A DNA stretch of 64,000 nt from Ignisphaera sp. (lineage in GTDB: Archaea; Thermoproteota; Thermoprotei_A; Sulfolobales; Ignisphaeraceae). Of the stretch, positions 8,825 to 16,986 are shown piece by piece; within the stretch, counting starts at the first letter, position 1, and each line of letters begins with the position of its first letter. The notes under the pieces were generated by a model, which saw only the letters and a list, made by a program, of their open reading frames with translations, made no database searches and had not been told where the DNA came from. Location of the stretch: NCBI GenBank assembly GCA_038831005.1, contig JAWBKZ010000003.1:186001-250000 (forward strand), given 5' to 3'. A program made the position numbers and the translations under genes.

Positions 8825-10009
8825 TCACCTAACTACATTAACTATTGATGCTAGACCTTTATATACAAAGTATGATGCATATGGATACTCAAGAGAAGCT
8901 TCCTCACCTTTCTTAAAACTGAATTCTTCGTCTATTACCGTTACTCGCGGTATAGAGGTTAGGAATCTTATCTTAAGTTTAACGTCAGAGGCCGATAGGT
9001 TATGAGGTGATAGCTCAAAAGCATATACATCTGCGTTGTTAATTTGAATCACTCTCCAACCCGTTTTTCCATTTACACTATTTGAGACTCTAATTAAATG
9101 CGTAATATCTATTGTGACCTTAGCATCTATACAGACTGAAATAGCCTTAGCTACATCATTTAAATGTTGTATTAGATATTCATAAACTTTTTGTGCTACT
9201 TCAAAATTCAGTACGGATTTGGATCCCATTATGAATTCTCTAATCTCTTCGTCTACATAATTAGCTAGATATCTTGCTATTCGTCTTCTTATACCACCAT
9301 CAGTAACTCTTGGTGGAAGCACCACGTACTTCTTTGACTTCTTAATTATTTGATCTATGAATGCTTTCAACTGATAATCATCGACTTTTATGTAAGATAC
9401 TATTTCGCGCCTTTCATCTGGGGACATGTAACTATATGGTTCACCAAGTTCTACAATCACATGGAATCCTCTATGACCCGAAAACGTTGTGATTATCTTA
9501 GTAAAGCCTAAATCGTTTTCAAGTATATCGATAAGCTTTGCAACATGTTCTTTAGCTATATTGATACACTCTGGCTCGATATGTTCAAATTTGCTTAGTT
9601 CTTCTCCACATTGTGGACACGATTTAACGTCTAACTGTTGAATGTAGAAACCGCATTTCCTACAGAACTTCATCTGAACATACTTACCACTTTCTTGACA
9701 TTCGGATATTTCATTAGCATCAATATCGAACACTAGATCGCTTCCTAACCACTTTTTTTCATCCATAATAGGATTTGCAGGTTCTCTATAACGAGCTGAA
9801 GAATAGTAAAGATGCCTTGGAATAACATCAATTATATGTTTCTTCAGTTCTGAAAGTGATGAGAAAGATAAGTGACGCAGATATGTTTCACTATTGAATG
9901 GTTGTAGGGCTATTTCCCTAAGATAGAAATCTTGAGGAAATACTAGATCATTTTTTATATAGAATTCCTTTACAAGATTCGTAATTATACCTAATGTTTT
10001 TGTGTCTAT
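8825..10009 (-). CDS. priS: DNA primase small (catalytic) subunit PriS, non-canonical start
   Basis: The first ATG in frame (9766) would give 313 residues and cut off the front of the catalytic core. The same frame is open upstream to 10048 and encodes an unmistakable PriS N-terminus, including LREIALQPF and SSARYREPANP. The frame has no ATG, GTG or TTG there. The best start by alignment to Sulfolobus PriS is ATA at 10009 (394 residues), 10 bp after the PCNA stop; ATA at 9988 is an alternative. Catalytic Asp pair in LVFDIDA, zinc-binding CRKCGF and CPQCGEE, and SGHRGFHV for nucleotide binding are all present. It makes primers with PriL. Confidence is high in identity and moderate in the exact start. 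Confidence 0.9.
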   Translation of the reverse strand: MDTKTLGIITNLVKEFYIKNDLVFPQDFYLREIALQPFNSETYLRHLSFSSLSELKKHIIDVIPRHLYYSSARYREPANPIMDEKKWLGSDLVFDIDANEISECQESGKYVQMKFCRKCGFYIQQLDVKSCPQCGEELSKFEHIEPECINIAKEHVAKLIDILENDLGFTKIITTFSGHRGFHVIVELGEPYSYMSPDERREIVSYIKVDDYQLKAFIDQIIKKSKKYVVLPPRVTDGGIRRRIARYLANYVDEEIREFIMGSKSVLNFEVAQKVYEYLIQHLNDVAKAISVCIDAKVTIDITHLIRVSNSVNGKTGWRVIQINNADVYAFELSPHNLSASDVKLKIRFLTSIPRVTVIDEEFSFKKGEEASLEYPYASYFVYKGLASIVNVVR

Positions 10010-10019
10010 GGTTCGTCCC

Positions 10020-10781
10020 TTATTCTGATCTTGGTGCCACGTAGAGTTTCATTATGGAGCCTGAGATAAGATCTAAATCGAATTCACAAGGCATATCCCT
10101 ACCTAACTTAATAGTGACGATTTCCGCTATCCTAGATATCGTTGATAATATCGATAAATACTCCATAGAATAAGCATTGATAAATTCTTCGATATCTTGT
10201 AGAGATTGATAATCTATTAACGTTCCTGCAGGTATTGTTAACGCTATCTCTGCTTCACCAAGCTCCGACGTAGATATAAGTGATATACCTTCTTTATAGA
10301 CCTTTATCTTTAGAATTTCACCTACATCCTCTAGAATACTCAAAGATGATGCCAATGTAATTCCTGTAGTCTTTGCCTGGACATCGAATTCCAGTGATAG
10401 TTCCGGTATTTCTTCATAACTTCCTGAGAGAAGAGGTAATGTAAAGATCCTCTCTGTATTTCCTCTAGATACGAGACCTATAGTGAGTTTTAGACCGTCA
10501 CTTGTAATCATTAGTTTATCGCCTCTTCCAGCTCTACGTAAAACCTTCGATACAGGTTCTAATGGTATTATTAGAGTGGACTCTTCATTTACGTTATATT
10601 CTTCAAATGCTGAAGAAGGTATAGATAGATCTACAAGCACAACATGACTAGGATCCATAGCTTTAAGACGTGCACCTTCAGAAGGATGGAACCTTATTCC
10701 GACCGACTCCACGAATTGTGAAAGCTCTCTTAATATATATCGCCACAGCCTTGCATCAAGGAATACAGTTCTCAAATTCAT
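10020..10781 (-). CDS. pcn: DNA polymerase sliding clamp (PCNA), first copy
   Basis: 253 residues from the ATG at 10781, which has SD-like GGTGAGG four bases upstream; an open extension to 10856 is rejected. DARLWRYILREL opens the first clamp domain, MDPSHVVLVDLSIPSSAF is the typical first-domain strand, and SGSIMKLYVAPRSE is the C-terminal strand with its acidic end. Crenarchaea use three different PCNA chains as a heterotrimer; a second chain is encoded 480 bp upstream (11262-12023). Which PCNA class each represents cannot be told without an alignment. Confidence 0.95.
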   Translation of the reverse strand: MNLRTVFLDARLWRYILRELSQFVESVGIRFHPSEGARLKAMDPSHVVLVDLSIPSSAFEEYNVNEESTLIIPLEPVSKVLRRAGRGDKLMITSDGLKLTIGLVSRGNTERIFTLPLLSGSYEEIPELSLEFDVQAKTTGITLASSLSILEDVGEILKIKVYKEGISLISTSELGEAEIALTIPAGTLIDYQSLQDIEEFINAYSMEYLSILSTISRIAEIVTIKLGRDMPCEFDLDLISGSIMKLYVAPRSE

Positions 10782-10856
10782 TAACCTCACCCACACTCTA
10801 TAGTAGATCTGCACAGTACTAATACTATTTATAGTATTATGGTTATAAATTACCAT

Positions 10857-11210
10857 CTAGATTTCAGTACAATTAACAGATTTAGTAGAGCTAAGCATGG
10901 TCTGTTCAACATTATCTGGATTCTTCAATAAAATGTTACACCTATATAGACTACAGTTTTGAATGTCTTCGCATACACATTTAACACTAATAAGATCTAC
11001 TCCGCTAATCAGCCTCACCATATCGTCTCTAGTGATGATGCCTAAACATTCAATTACTTTATCTCGAAGCATTCTTATCTCTATAACTTTCCTATCTTCA
11101 TCTACATTCATAATAACGTTACTTCCTTCACTAATATCCAGAATGAGTCTTGCATACGATGGTATAGTTATTCTTCCTTTGCCATCAATCTTAACTACTT
11201 CAATATACAT
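10857..11210 (-). CDS. AbrB/SpoVT-type transcriptional regulator
   Basis: 117 residues. The N-terminus is a swapped-hairpin AbrB DNA-binding domain: EVVKIDGKGRITIPSYAR followed by LDISEGSNVIM (residues 3-35). The C-terminal half has five cysteines (two in VKCVCED, three in NCSLYRCNI region), which may bind metal or form disulfides. It lies between two PCNA genes on the same strand. The arrangement suggests control of or co-expression with the clamp genes, but that is inference. Confidence 0.85.
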   Translation of the reverse strand: MYIEVVKIDGKGRITIPSYARLILDISEGSNVIMNVDEDRKVIEIRMLRDKVIECLGIITRDDMVRLISGVDLISVKCVCEDIQNCSLYRCNILLKNPDNVEQTMLSSTKSVNCTEI

Positions 11211-11261
11211 GTCTATATCCTCAGATCCTACAACTTAGTTACCTACTTACCTGTCATTAAT

Positions 11262-12023
11262 TCAACCTCTTGGGGCTATCCATGCAGTAATCTTTCCTCC
11301 ACCAGCAACATTTAATGAAATCTTCAGAGGCTTCTCAGGACCAAAAGCTATTGTACAGTCATCAGCTAAATCCAGTAACTTTGACAATGATTTAAGATGC
11401 TCTACACCATACTTTACTATGACACTCCCTATAGATGATTCCAAATACGTTAATGGTTGAAACTGCCTTAATACTGTAGTGTATTCCGCTAGCTCACCGT
11501 GTCCCGACACCTTTAAAGCGTTCATATCTGACGAATACACAAACATTATCTCATCTCCAACTAACACTACATCCTTTATGACCTCCACCAGTTCTGATGT
11601 GGGTAACGATGCCTGGACTTCGTAAGATATATTAATTTCGCCTAATCTTTCGAAACCTATTTCTGATAGCGATACTGCATGCTCTCTCTCAATACCCGAC
11701 CTTACATTTAGTATCTTAATCTTGAGTTCTCTAGAACCTTCAAGATACTCAAATACAACTCTATCCCGTTTTGATGCTCTTCTAAATGCTTTAATATATT
11801 CATCTCTATCAGCTACTATACTAACATTACCTGTAACAGTATATTCCTCAAAAGCTGTTGAAGGAAGCTCGAAAACAACCATTGTGACTTTATCTGGACT
11901 TAATGCCTCTATAATAAAACCCTCTAAACTAAAGAACATAGGCACTTGATCAACTACTCCTTTAAGCGCTACCATAATCTTTTTAAATACTACTCCACTT
12001 GGATAAACTGCTTTCACACTCAT
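11262..12023 (-). CDS. pcn: DNA polymerase sliding clamp (PCNA), second copy
   Basis: 253 residues, same length as the other clamp but only distantly similar. VVFELPSTAFEEYTV, KIKILNVRSGIEREH and GGGKITAWIAPRG are typical clamp strands; the C-terminal APRG matches the end of crenarchaeal PCNA chains. It is probably another subunit of the heterotrimeric clamp. Transcription likely starts near 12028 from TTTAAAG at about 12052-12058 (minus strand), immediately beside a perfect palindrome at 12060-12074. Confidence 0.95.
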   Translation of the reverse strand: MSVKAVYPSGVVFKKIMVALKGVVDQVPMFFSLEGFIIEALSPDKVTMVVFELPSTAFEEYTVTGNVSIVADRDEYIKAFRRASKRDRVVFEYLEGSRELKIKILNVRSGIEREHAVSLSEIGFERLGEINISYEVQASLPTSELVEVIKDVVLVGDEIMFVYSSDMNALKVSGHGELAEYTTVLRQFQPLTYLESSIGSVIVKYGVEHLKSLSKLLDLADDCTIAFGPEKPLKISLNVAGGGKITAWIAPRG

Positions 12024-12059
12024 TGGGACACCACTACTTCTCTTTTTTTACAAACTTTA

Positions 12060-12074
12060 AAATTGTTACAATTT
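12060..12074. promoter_or_regulatory. Palindrome in the PCNA divergent promoter region
   Basis: aaattgt-t-acaattt is a perfect 7-bp inverted repeat around one central base. It lies directly upstream of the likely TATA box of the minus-strand PCNA gene and 36 bp before the plus-strand gene at 12110. The position fits an operator. The half-site GTTACAA recurs in the palindrome at 29807-29829. Confidence 0.4.
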
Positions 12075-12109
12075 ATTAAGTATATCATAAATCATTTGAG
12101 TGAAGATTC

Positions 12110-12484
12110 ATGACTAAAAAAGTTAAAGTATATAAAACTATCGGTGACTACGTGGCATTAGTAATGTTTGCTGAAGATGTTGTTGAAATCCTCAATATAT
12201 TGCAGAGAAGCTTGAATAAAGGTGAGGAAGATGTTGAAGATGCCATACGTATGATTAATTATTTTGATACATTCTATAACATCATGAAGAAGAAATTTAA
12301 GGAATACCTAACACCTAAAAAGAATGTAAGTGATATTATCAGAAAGAGGGTTCTTATAGACAAAATAAAATTGATTAAGATAGATGAAACAAGAATGGTT
12401 GAGGTTATTTTAGATAGATCTATATCGCTAGATGAAGTTTTAGAAATACTTGTTAGTAATAATATAGAAGTAGAAAAAGCTTAA
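12110..12484 (+). CDS. Uncharacterised protein
   Basis: 124 residues, not recognised. It is mostly helical and charged: a first helix pair (about 20-75, with VVEILNILQRSL and MINYFDTFYNIMKKKF) and a C-terminal alpha-beta part with RMVEVILDRSISLDEVLEIL. No signal peptide, membrane segment or cysteine. The gene is divergent from PCNA and its 3' end overlaps the convergent rpo13 gene by 4 bp. Confidence 0.65.
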   Translation: MTKKVKVYKTIGDYVALVMFAEDVVEILNILQRSLNKGEEDVEDAIRMINYFDTFYNIMKKKFKEYLTPKKNVSDIIRKRVLIDKIKLIKIDETRMVEVILDRSISLDEVLEILVSNNIEVEKA

Positions 12485-12744
12485 GATTTTCTTTTACGCG
12501 ATCTCTTTGATACCTTTTTTGTTGTCTCTTGCAATGATTTGGATGATGGAAACGAATCTAGGGCTTCATTAATAGTTATTCTATTCTGTAAAAGTCCATT
12601 CCATATTTCAGCTCTAGTTAGAAATAACTCGATCTCTGATACACTTATGTTTCCTATATCGATCTCCTCCTCTCCTAGGTAGTCTGCCTCTTCTCTTCTA
12701 CTTTCTTCTTCGATTACCTCACTTGTAACCTCCTCATCAAACAT
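12481..12744 (-). CDS. rpo13: RNA polymerase subunit Rpo13
   Basis: 87 residues from the ATG at 12744 (SD-like GGTGG ten bases upstream); a longer frame to 12807 is rejected. The central segment ISVSEIELFLTRAEIW followed by NGLLQNRITINEAL matches the helix-turn-helix core of Sulfolobus Rpo13 (there IQDIELLMKNTEIW then a similar NGKISVDEA). As in Rpo13, an acidic N-terminus (about 1-35, many Glu) and a Lys/Arg-rich tail (KKVSKRSRKRKS) surround it. Rpo13 is a crenarchaeal subunit near the downstream DNA. The match is from memory, but the pattern is specific. Confidence 0.85.
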   Translation of the reverse strand: MFDEEVTSEVIEEESRREEADYLGEEEIDIGNISVSEIELFLTRAEIWNGLLQNRITINEALDSFPSSKSLQETTKKVSKRSRKRKS

Positions 12745-12855
12745 GATTTCCACCAATTCACAAATTGCTCTAAATACGTGATTATAACGCTTGATAACAT
12801 AAGACAAAATAGCAAACTTTTATATCTTTCGTTCTTAGCACACCTTAACGACTTT

Positions 12856-13533
12856 CTAGCCCAACCTTTTTAGAGTGTGACTGTTTTCACATTCTTTAGT
12901 GTACCGTGGAATGAGTATTCCAAAAGGTGGTATTGCAGACAATAGTATTTCAATGCCATAGTTTTTTGATATGCAACTTAATCGATAACATATTACCATA
13001 AGAGTTATGTAGATCGCTACTGTAGCAATGTTTACAGGTATTATGTAAGAGTACAGTATGTGAATACCTAGGCAAATCCCTGAAATAAATATGATTAATC
13101 CACGAGATTTAGGTTCTGAATCACATTCTCTACTTAACGATAAGCATATTTGGTTATCATTACTTGAGACACATTTGTCTGCAATCTTCAGCAGCGCATA
13201 GGATATCACAATGTGTATAAACACCACCTCTATACACCATAAATAAGGTATCAATAAAACGGATTCAAACAGCAATACTGATCTTGTATTTAGTATAGAT
13301 ATTCGAAGTGTTTCGACAAATATTAAGATAAACAGTAAAACTGTACACTTAATATTCATTGATAAGGACATCAATATATTGATAACTCTACTCCAGATAC
13401 CCATTTTGAAGAATATATCTAGCGTAGTGTTAACGTAACCATTAACAATGTGGGAGAAGATACAGAGTAAACAAGGACCATATATAGCTGGATAGAGGAA
13501 CAGAAAGCTATATTTAGCTTTTTCAAGGATCAT
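12856..13533 (-). CDS. Polytopic membrane protein of unknown function
   Basis: 225 residues with about six hydrophobic segments (near 8-28, 48-75, 82-115, 145-165, 170-188 and possibly 197-210). Between segments three and four is a polar loop with DKCVSSNDNQ and SEPKS. No motif recognised. It ends with a charged tail. It is a lone gene on the minus strand between Rpo13 and the Lhr-like helicase. Confidence 0.6.
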   Translation of the reverse strand: MILEKAKYSFLFLYPAIYGPCLLCIFSHIVNGYVNTTLDIFFKMGIWSRVINILMSLSMNIKCTVLLFILIFVETLRISILNTRSVLLFESVLLIPYLWCIEVVFIHIVISYALLKIADKCVSSNDNQICLSLSRECDSEPKSRGLIIFISGICLGIHILYSYIIPVNIATVAIYITLMVICYRLSCISKNYGIEILLSAIPPFGILIPRYTKECENSHTLKRLG

Positions 13534-13723
13534 ATATTTGAACCCCAGGTCATCTCTATATAATGGTCACAAATACTATAAAATCATTCTGTACCTTAAT
13601 AATCCGTACGGAAGATAATAAGGAAATTAGCTTATTATCTGTATATCATATCGTGTAAAGTAGGTAAATACAAATACATTAGCTACGATGTTTACACCAT
13701 TTAAGTATAAGAGATGATAGAAT

Positions 13724-16609
13724 ATGATGGAAGTTCTGGGAGAAGATGGTATTAAACGATTGTTAAATATTGTGGGATTCGATTCTCCAACTCTTGTTCA
13801 AAAAATTGCGATACCGAGGATACTAGGTCACGATCTAGATGTAATAATAGTTGCTCCTACAGGTAGTGGTAAGACTGAAGCTGCTTTTTTGCCCCTTATG
13901 TATAAGTTAACATTAAAAGGTATGAATGATAGTAGTGGTATTAAAGTACTTTACATAACTCCTTTGAGAGCTCTAAATAGAGATATATATCGTAGAATTG
14001 AACGGATTGCATCGATTTTTAAGCTAAATGTAGGTATATGGCACGGTGATACTTCTCCAAGTGCTAGAAAAAGAGTTCTAAAGAATCCACCTAGTATATT
14101 GATTACTACTCCAGAAAGTCTCCAAATATTGTTAATTAAGGATAGAATAAGAGATAACTTCCGCAGACTGTATGCCGTTGTAGTAGACGAAGCTCAAGAT
14201 ATTTTACCGAACAAACGAGGAGCAGAACTTGCTGTAGCTCTTGAGAGACTCGATGAAATTGTCGGTAGACATGTGAGAAGATTGCTCATTTCTTCTCCAT
14301 TAGGGAATGTGGATTCCATTGCTCATTACTTTTTCTCGGGCAGAAGATACGATATAGTGTACGTTAAAGGTGCTAAGAAATATGATATAGAGGTGATGGT
14401 TTCAGATAATTCATACAGTGATGGTGTATTTGATACTGATAATGTTGTATCATTCTTATGTAACAAAATCTTAGGTACTGAAGTCCCTGGACAAGTGCTT
14501 TTGTTTGCTAACACACGTGTCATGGCAGAAGAACTTGGTTATAGCCTATCTAAGTGTTTAGGTAAGAATGATATAGCCTTGCATCATAGTTCCTTATCTA
14601 GAGATATAAGAGAATTGGTTGAAGGGATGTTCAAAAGAGGAAACCTACATGTCGTCGTTGCTACCTCTAGTCTCGAATTAGGTATAGATGTAGGTGGTGT
14701 AGATATGGTTATACAGTACATGTCTCCTAGACAAGCATTAAAACTTATTCAAAGAGTTGGTAGATCTGGACATCGAGAACAAGCTATATCTAGAGGAATT
14801 ATAGTGGTTCCACCACTTGTGACAGAGCTAATGGAATCCTTAATTATATCTCGTAGAGCCATGAGAGGTTTCCTAGAACGTTTAAACTATCACTTGGCAC
14901 CACTTGACGTACTTGCTCATCAAATAGTAGGTATAATTCTAGAGAGAAGACATGCTAATATAGAGGAGATATGGAGAATAATTACAAAAGCTATGCCGTT
15001 CAACTCTATGACGTTATCACAGTTTGAAGCTGTAATAGATTTCCTCAACACAATTGGTATGATCAAGTGTAAAAGTAGAGAATGTGCATACACTAAGAGG
15101 GGACTTATATATTATGTATCAACAAACATGATTCCCGACACTAATCATTACGAAGCTAAATCTCTCCTAGATAGAAAAACTATGGGATTACTTGATGAAG
15201 AATTTGCATTAACGTGTAATGAAGATGATGTTATTGTTTTGGCGGGTAGGTTATGGAAGATAGTCAGAGTTGATACCGAGAAGAGAGAGGTGGTAGTTTT
15301 ACCCATAGAATCATCTGATAAAGAGGTTCTACCTAAATGGATTGGCGAAACTATACCGGTTCATAGAAATGTTGCACGTGAAGTATGTGCCTTTGCCAGA
15401 AGATTCTGTACCTGTGATACCGATATTTGTGTAGATAAGTTAATGGATGAGTATAAAGCCAATGAGGTCATAAGAGAATTCTTTAAAAAGAATAGAGAAA
15501 AGATTTGCCGAATATACCCTAGGGATGACGCTATTATTGTAGAATTATTTCGTGTACAAAAAGAGAATACGTCATTACTTGCCTTCTATACATGCCTAGG
15601 TACGAAAGCCTCAGAAGCTTTTTCCCTATTGATAGAGTATCTAATAAAATATGAATTAGGTGTATCAGTAGCATATAAATCGCATCAGTTAGGTACGGTT
15701 CTCCTCATCAATAGTCTACTTGGCAAGGACGACTTAATCAAGATTTTTAAGAGGCTTCATCAAATAGCTAGAGCCCCTGATGAAGTAACAGAAATTATTA
15801 AGAACGTAGTTAAGAGCAGTTCTTTGTTTAAATGGAGGCTAGTAAATGTCGCTAAGAAACTAGGCATCATAGGTAAGGAAGTTGAAGCAACTAACGTGAA
15901 AAGAATTATTGAAGGTTTATCTAACATTGATATTGTTGTTTCAGAGGCTTTAAGAGAACTTTATGTAGAGAAAATCGATATAGATGAGCTTTTAAGATTT
16001 CTTCAAAATTTTGTTAATGGTAAAATCAAAGTCAAAATAATAGTCTCTTCAAAGGCATCACCATTTATTGAGGAAATTACTGCATTAGGCGTATTCAGAA
16101 CCTTAGTCAAATATTCAATACTTCCTCGCGAAACTATAATCGAAATCGTCAAGAGAAGGCTCCTTGAAACCGAAATCAAATTGTTTTGCACCTCTTGCTA
16201 CAATACATGGAATATAAACTTGAAAGAGAAGCTAAATTCGTGTAATTCGTTATTCTCTTGCTCTATAGTATGTCCCTACTGTGGATCCATGGCTATAACA
16301 TTAGTTAATCAAGCTGATGAAACACGCTTACTCAAGAGAGTGTTTGAAAAACTTAAGAGAAGTAGCCACGAAAATATTAAGTTTCTACAAATCGAAAAAG
16401 AAGCTTTAGATAGACATCGGAAACTAGTAGATTTCATTATGAACCATGGAGTGGCAGGAATTATAGCTCTTCGAGGTATTGGTATAGGTACTGAGACCGC
16501 AAAACGTATTATAGCTAAGTCTTCAGATCTTAATACACTAATAATGAATATCATAGATCAGGAAAAGACATTCTTAAGGACTGCAAGATATTGGAGAAAT
16601 ACAGAATAA
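13724..16609 (+). CDS. Lhr-like superfamily 2 helicase with C-terminal zinc finger and HhH
   Basis: 961 residues. Motif I is APTGSGKT (44-51), motif II is VVDEAQDI (DEAQ, where Lhr proteins usually have DEVH-like boxes), and VGRSGHRE near 345 is motif VI. IWHGDTSPSARKR and TTPESLQILL are typical Lhr features, and a long Lhr-core-like region follows the helicase domains. About residues 822-857 carry a Cys4-type finger (CTSC and CPYC), and residues about 905-935 read as a helix-hairpin-helix (GIIALRGIGIGTETAKRII). The family unwinds or anneals nucleic acids in repair; this tail could give structure-specific DNA binding. Two Met codons (13724, 13727) could start. Confidence 0.85.
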   Translation: MMEVLGEDGIKRLLNIVGFDSPTLVQKIAIPRILGHDLDVIIVAPTGSGKTEAAFLPLMYKLTLKGMNDSSGIKVLYITPLRALNRDIYRRIERIASIFKLNVGIWHGDTSPSARKRVLKNPPSILITTPESLQILLIKDRIRDNFRRLYAVVVDEAQDILPNKRGAELAVALERLDEIVGRHVRRLLISSPLGNVDSIAHYFFSGRRYDIVYVKGAKKYDIEVMVSDNSYSDGVFDTDNVVSFLCNKILGTEVPGQVLLFANTRVMAEELGYSLSKCLGKNDIALHHSSLSRDIRELVEGMFKRGNLHVVVATSSLELGIDVGGVDMVIQYMSPRQALKLIQRVGRSGHREQAISRGIIVVPPLVTELMESLIISRRAMRGFLERLNYHLAPLDVLAHQIVGIILERRHANIEEIWRIITKAMPFNSMTLSQFEAVIDFLNTIGMIKCKSRECAYTKRGLIYYVSTNMIPDTNHYEAKSLLDRKTMGLLDEEFALTCNEDDVIVLAGRLWKIVRVDTEKREVVVLPIESSDKEVLPKWIGETIPVHRNVAREVCAFARRFCTCDTDICVDKLMDEYKANEVIREFFKKNREKICRIYPRDDAIIVELFRVQKENTSLLAFYTCLGTKASEAFSLLIEYLIKYELGVSVAYKSHQLGTVLLINSLLGKDDLIKIFKRLHQIARAPDEVTEIIKNVVKSSSLFKWRLVNVAKKLGIIGKEVEATNVKRIIEGLSNIDIVVSEALRELYVEKIDIDELLRFLQNFVNGKIKVKIIVSSKASPFIEEITALGVFRTLVKYSILPRETIIEIVKRRLLETEIKLFCTSCYNTWNINLKEKLNSCNSLFSCSIVCPYCGSMAITLVNQADETRLLKRVFEKLKRSSHENIKFLQIEKEALDRHRKLVDFIMNHGVAGIIALRGIGIGTETAKRIIAKSSDLNTLIMNIIDQEKTFLRTARYWRNTE

Positions 16610-16663
16610 TTATTAACATCATCACAATTCCTTATAGCATCCATCAAACTATAGCACAGCTAC

Positions 16664-16676
16664 ACTTTATATACTG
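16664..16676 (+). promoter_or_regulatory. TATA box of the Ced-like cluster
   Basis: actttatatactg centres about 27 bases before the ATG at 16697. Transcription would start at or next to that ATG, giving a leaderless mRNA. This is why I prefer the ATG at 16697 over the TTG at 16685. Confidence 0.5.
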
Positions 16677-16696
16677 AATCAGTATTGTGGGAGACA

Positions 16697-16969
16697 ATGG
16701 ATATAGTGGAACTAATTAGAGACCTAATAGGAAAAATAGTTGTAATTTCGTGGATGTTATTCCTATTAACGTGGATAATTGGATGGGCTATCAAGGGATC
16801 CCCCATACCTTCAGGCAAAATTAGAAGAGTAGGACAAGGTTTAATAGAAGACGCTATTTGGGGCGCCTTTTGGGTTGCTATTGGGACCTCTATCTTTTGG
16901 TTAATATCGTACATATCTTCAGCCATCGGAAATGTACTGCCAAAAGCCCCTGTACCTGAACTACCTTAA
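16697..16969 (+). CDS. Two-helix membrane protein, CedA1/VirB2-like pilin candidate
   Basis: 90 residues with two hydrophobic helices (about 13-32 and 52-75) joined by a short cationic loop KGSPIPSGKIRRVGQG (33-48) and a Pro-rich tail. This layout is that of VirB2-type conjugative pilins and of CedA1, the pilin-like part of the crenarchaeal DNA-import system. The loop pattern PIP-x-G-K-x-x-x-x-G, then LI-x-DA, recurs at the N-terminus of the next gene product (YALPIPITGLKRWGPRLINDA), which suggests a shared ancestry or interface. The next gene follows after 17 bp. I see no ATPase (CedB/HerA-like) in the window. The Ced call is inference. Confidence 0.5.
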   Translation: MDIVELIRDLIGKIVVISWMLFLLTWIIGWAIKGSPIPSGKIRRVGQGLIEDAIWGAFWVAIGTSIFWLISYISSAIGNVLPKAPVPELP

Positions 16970-16986
16970 CATCAATAGGTGTTATA

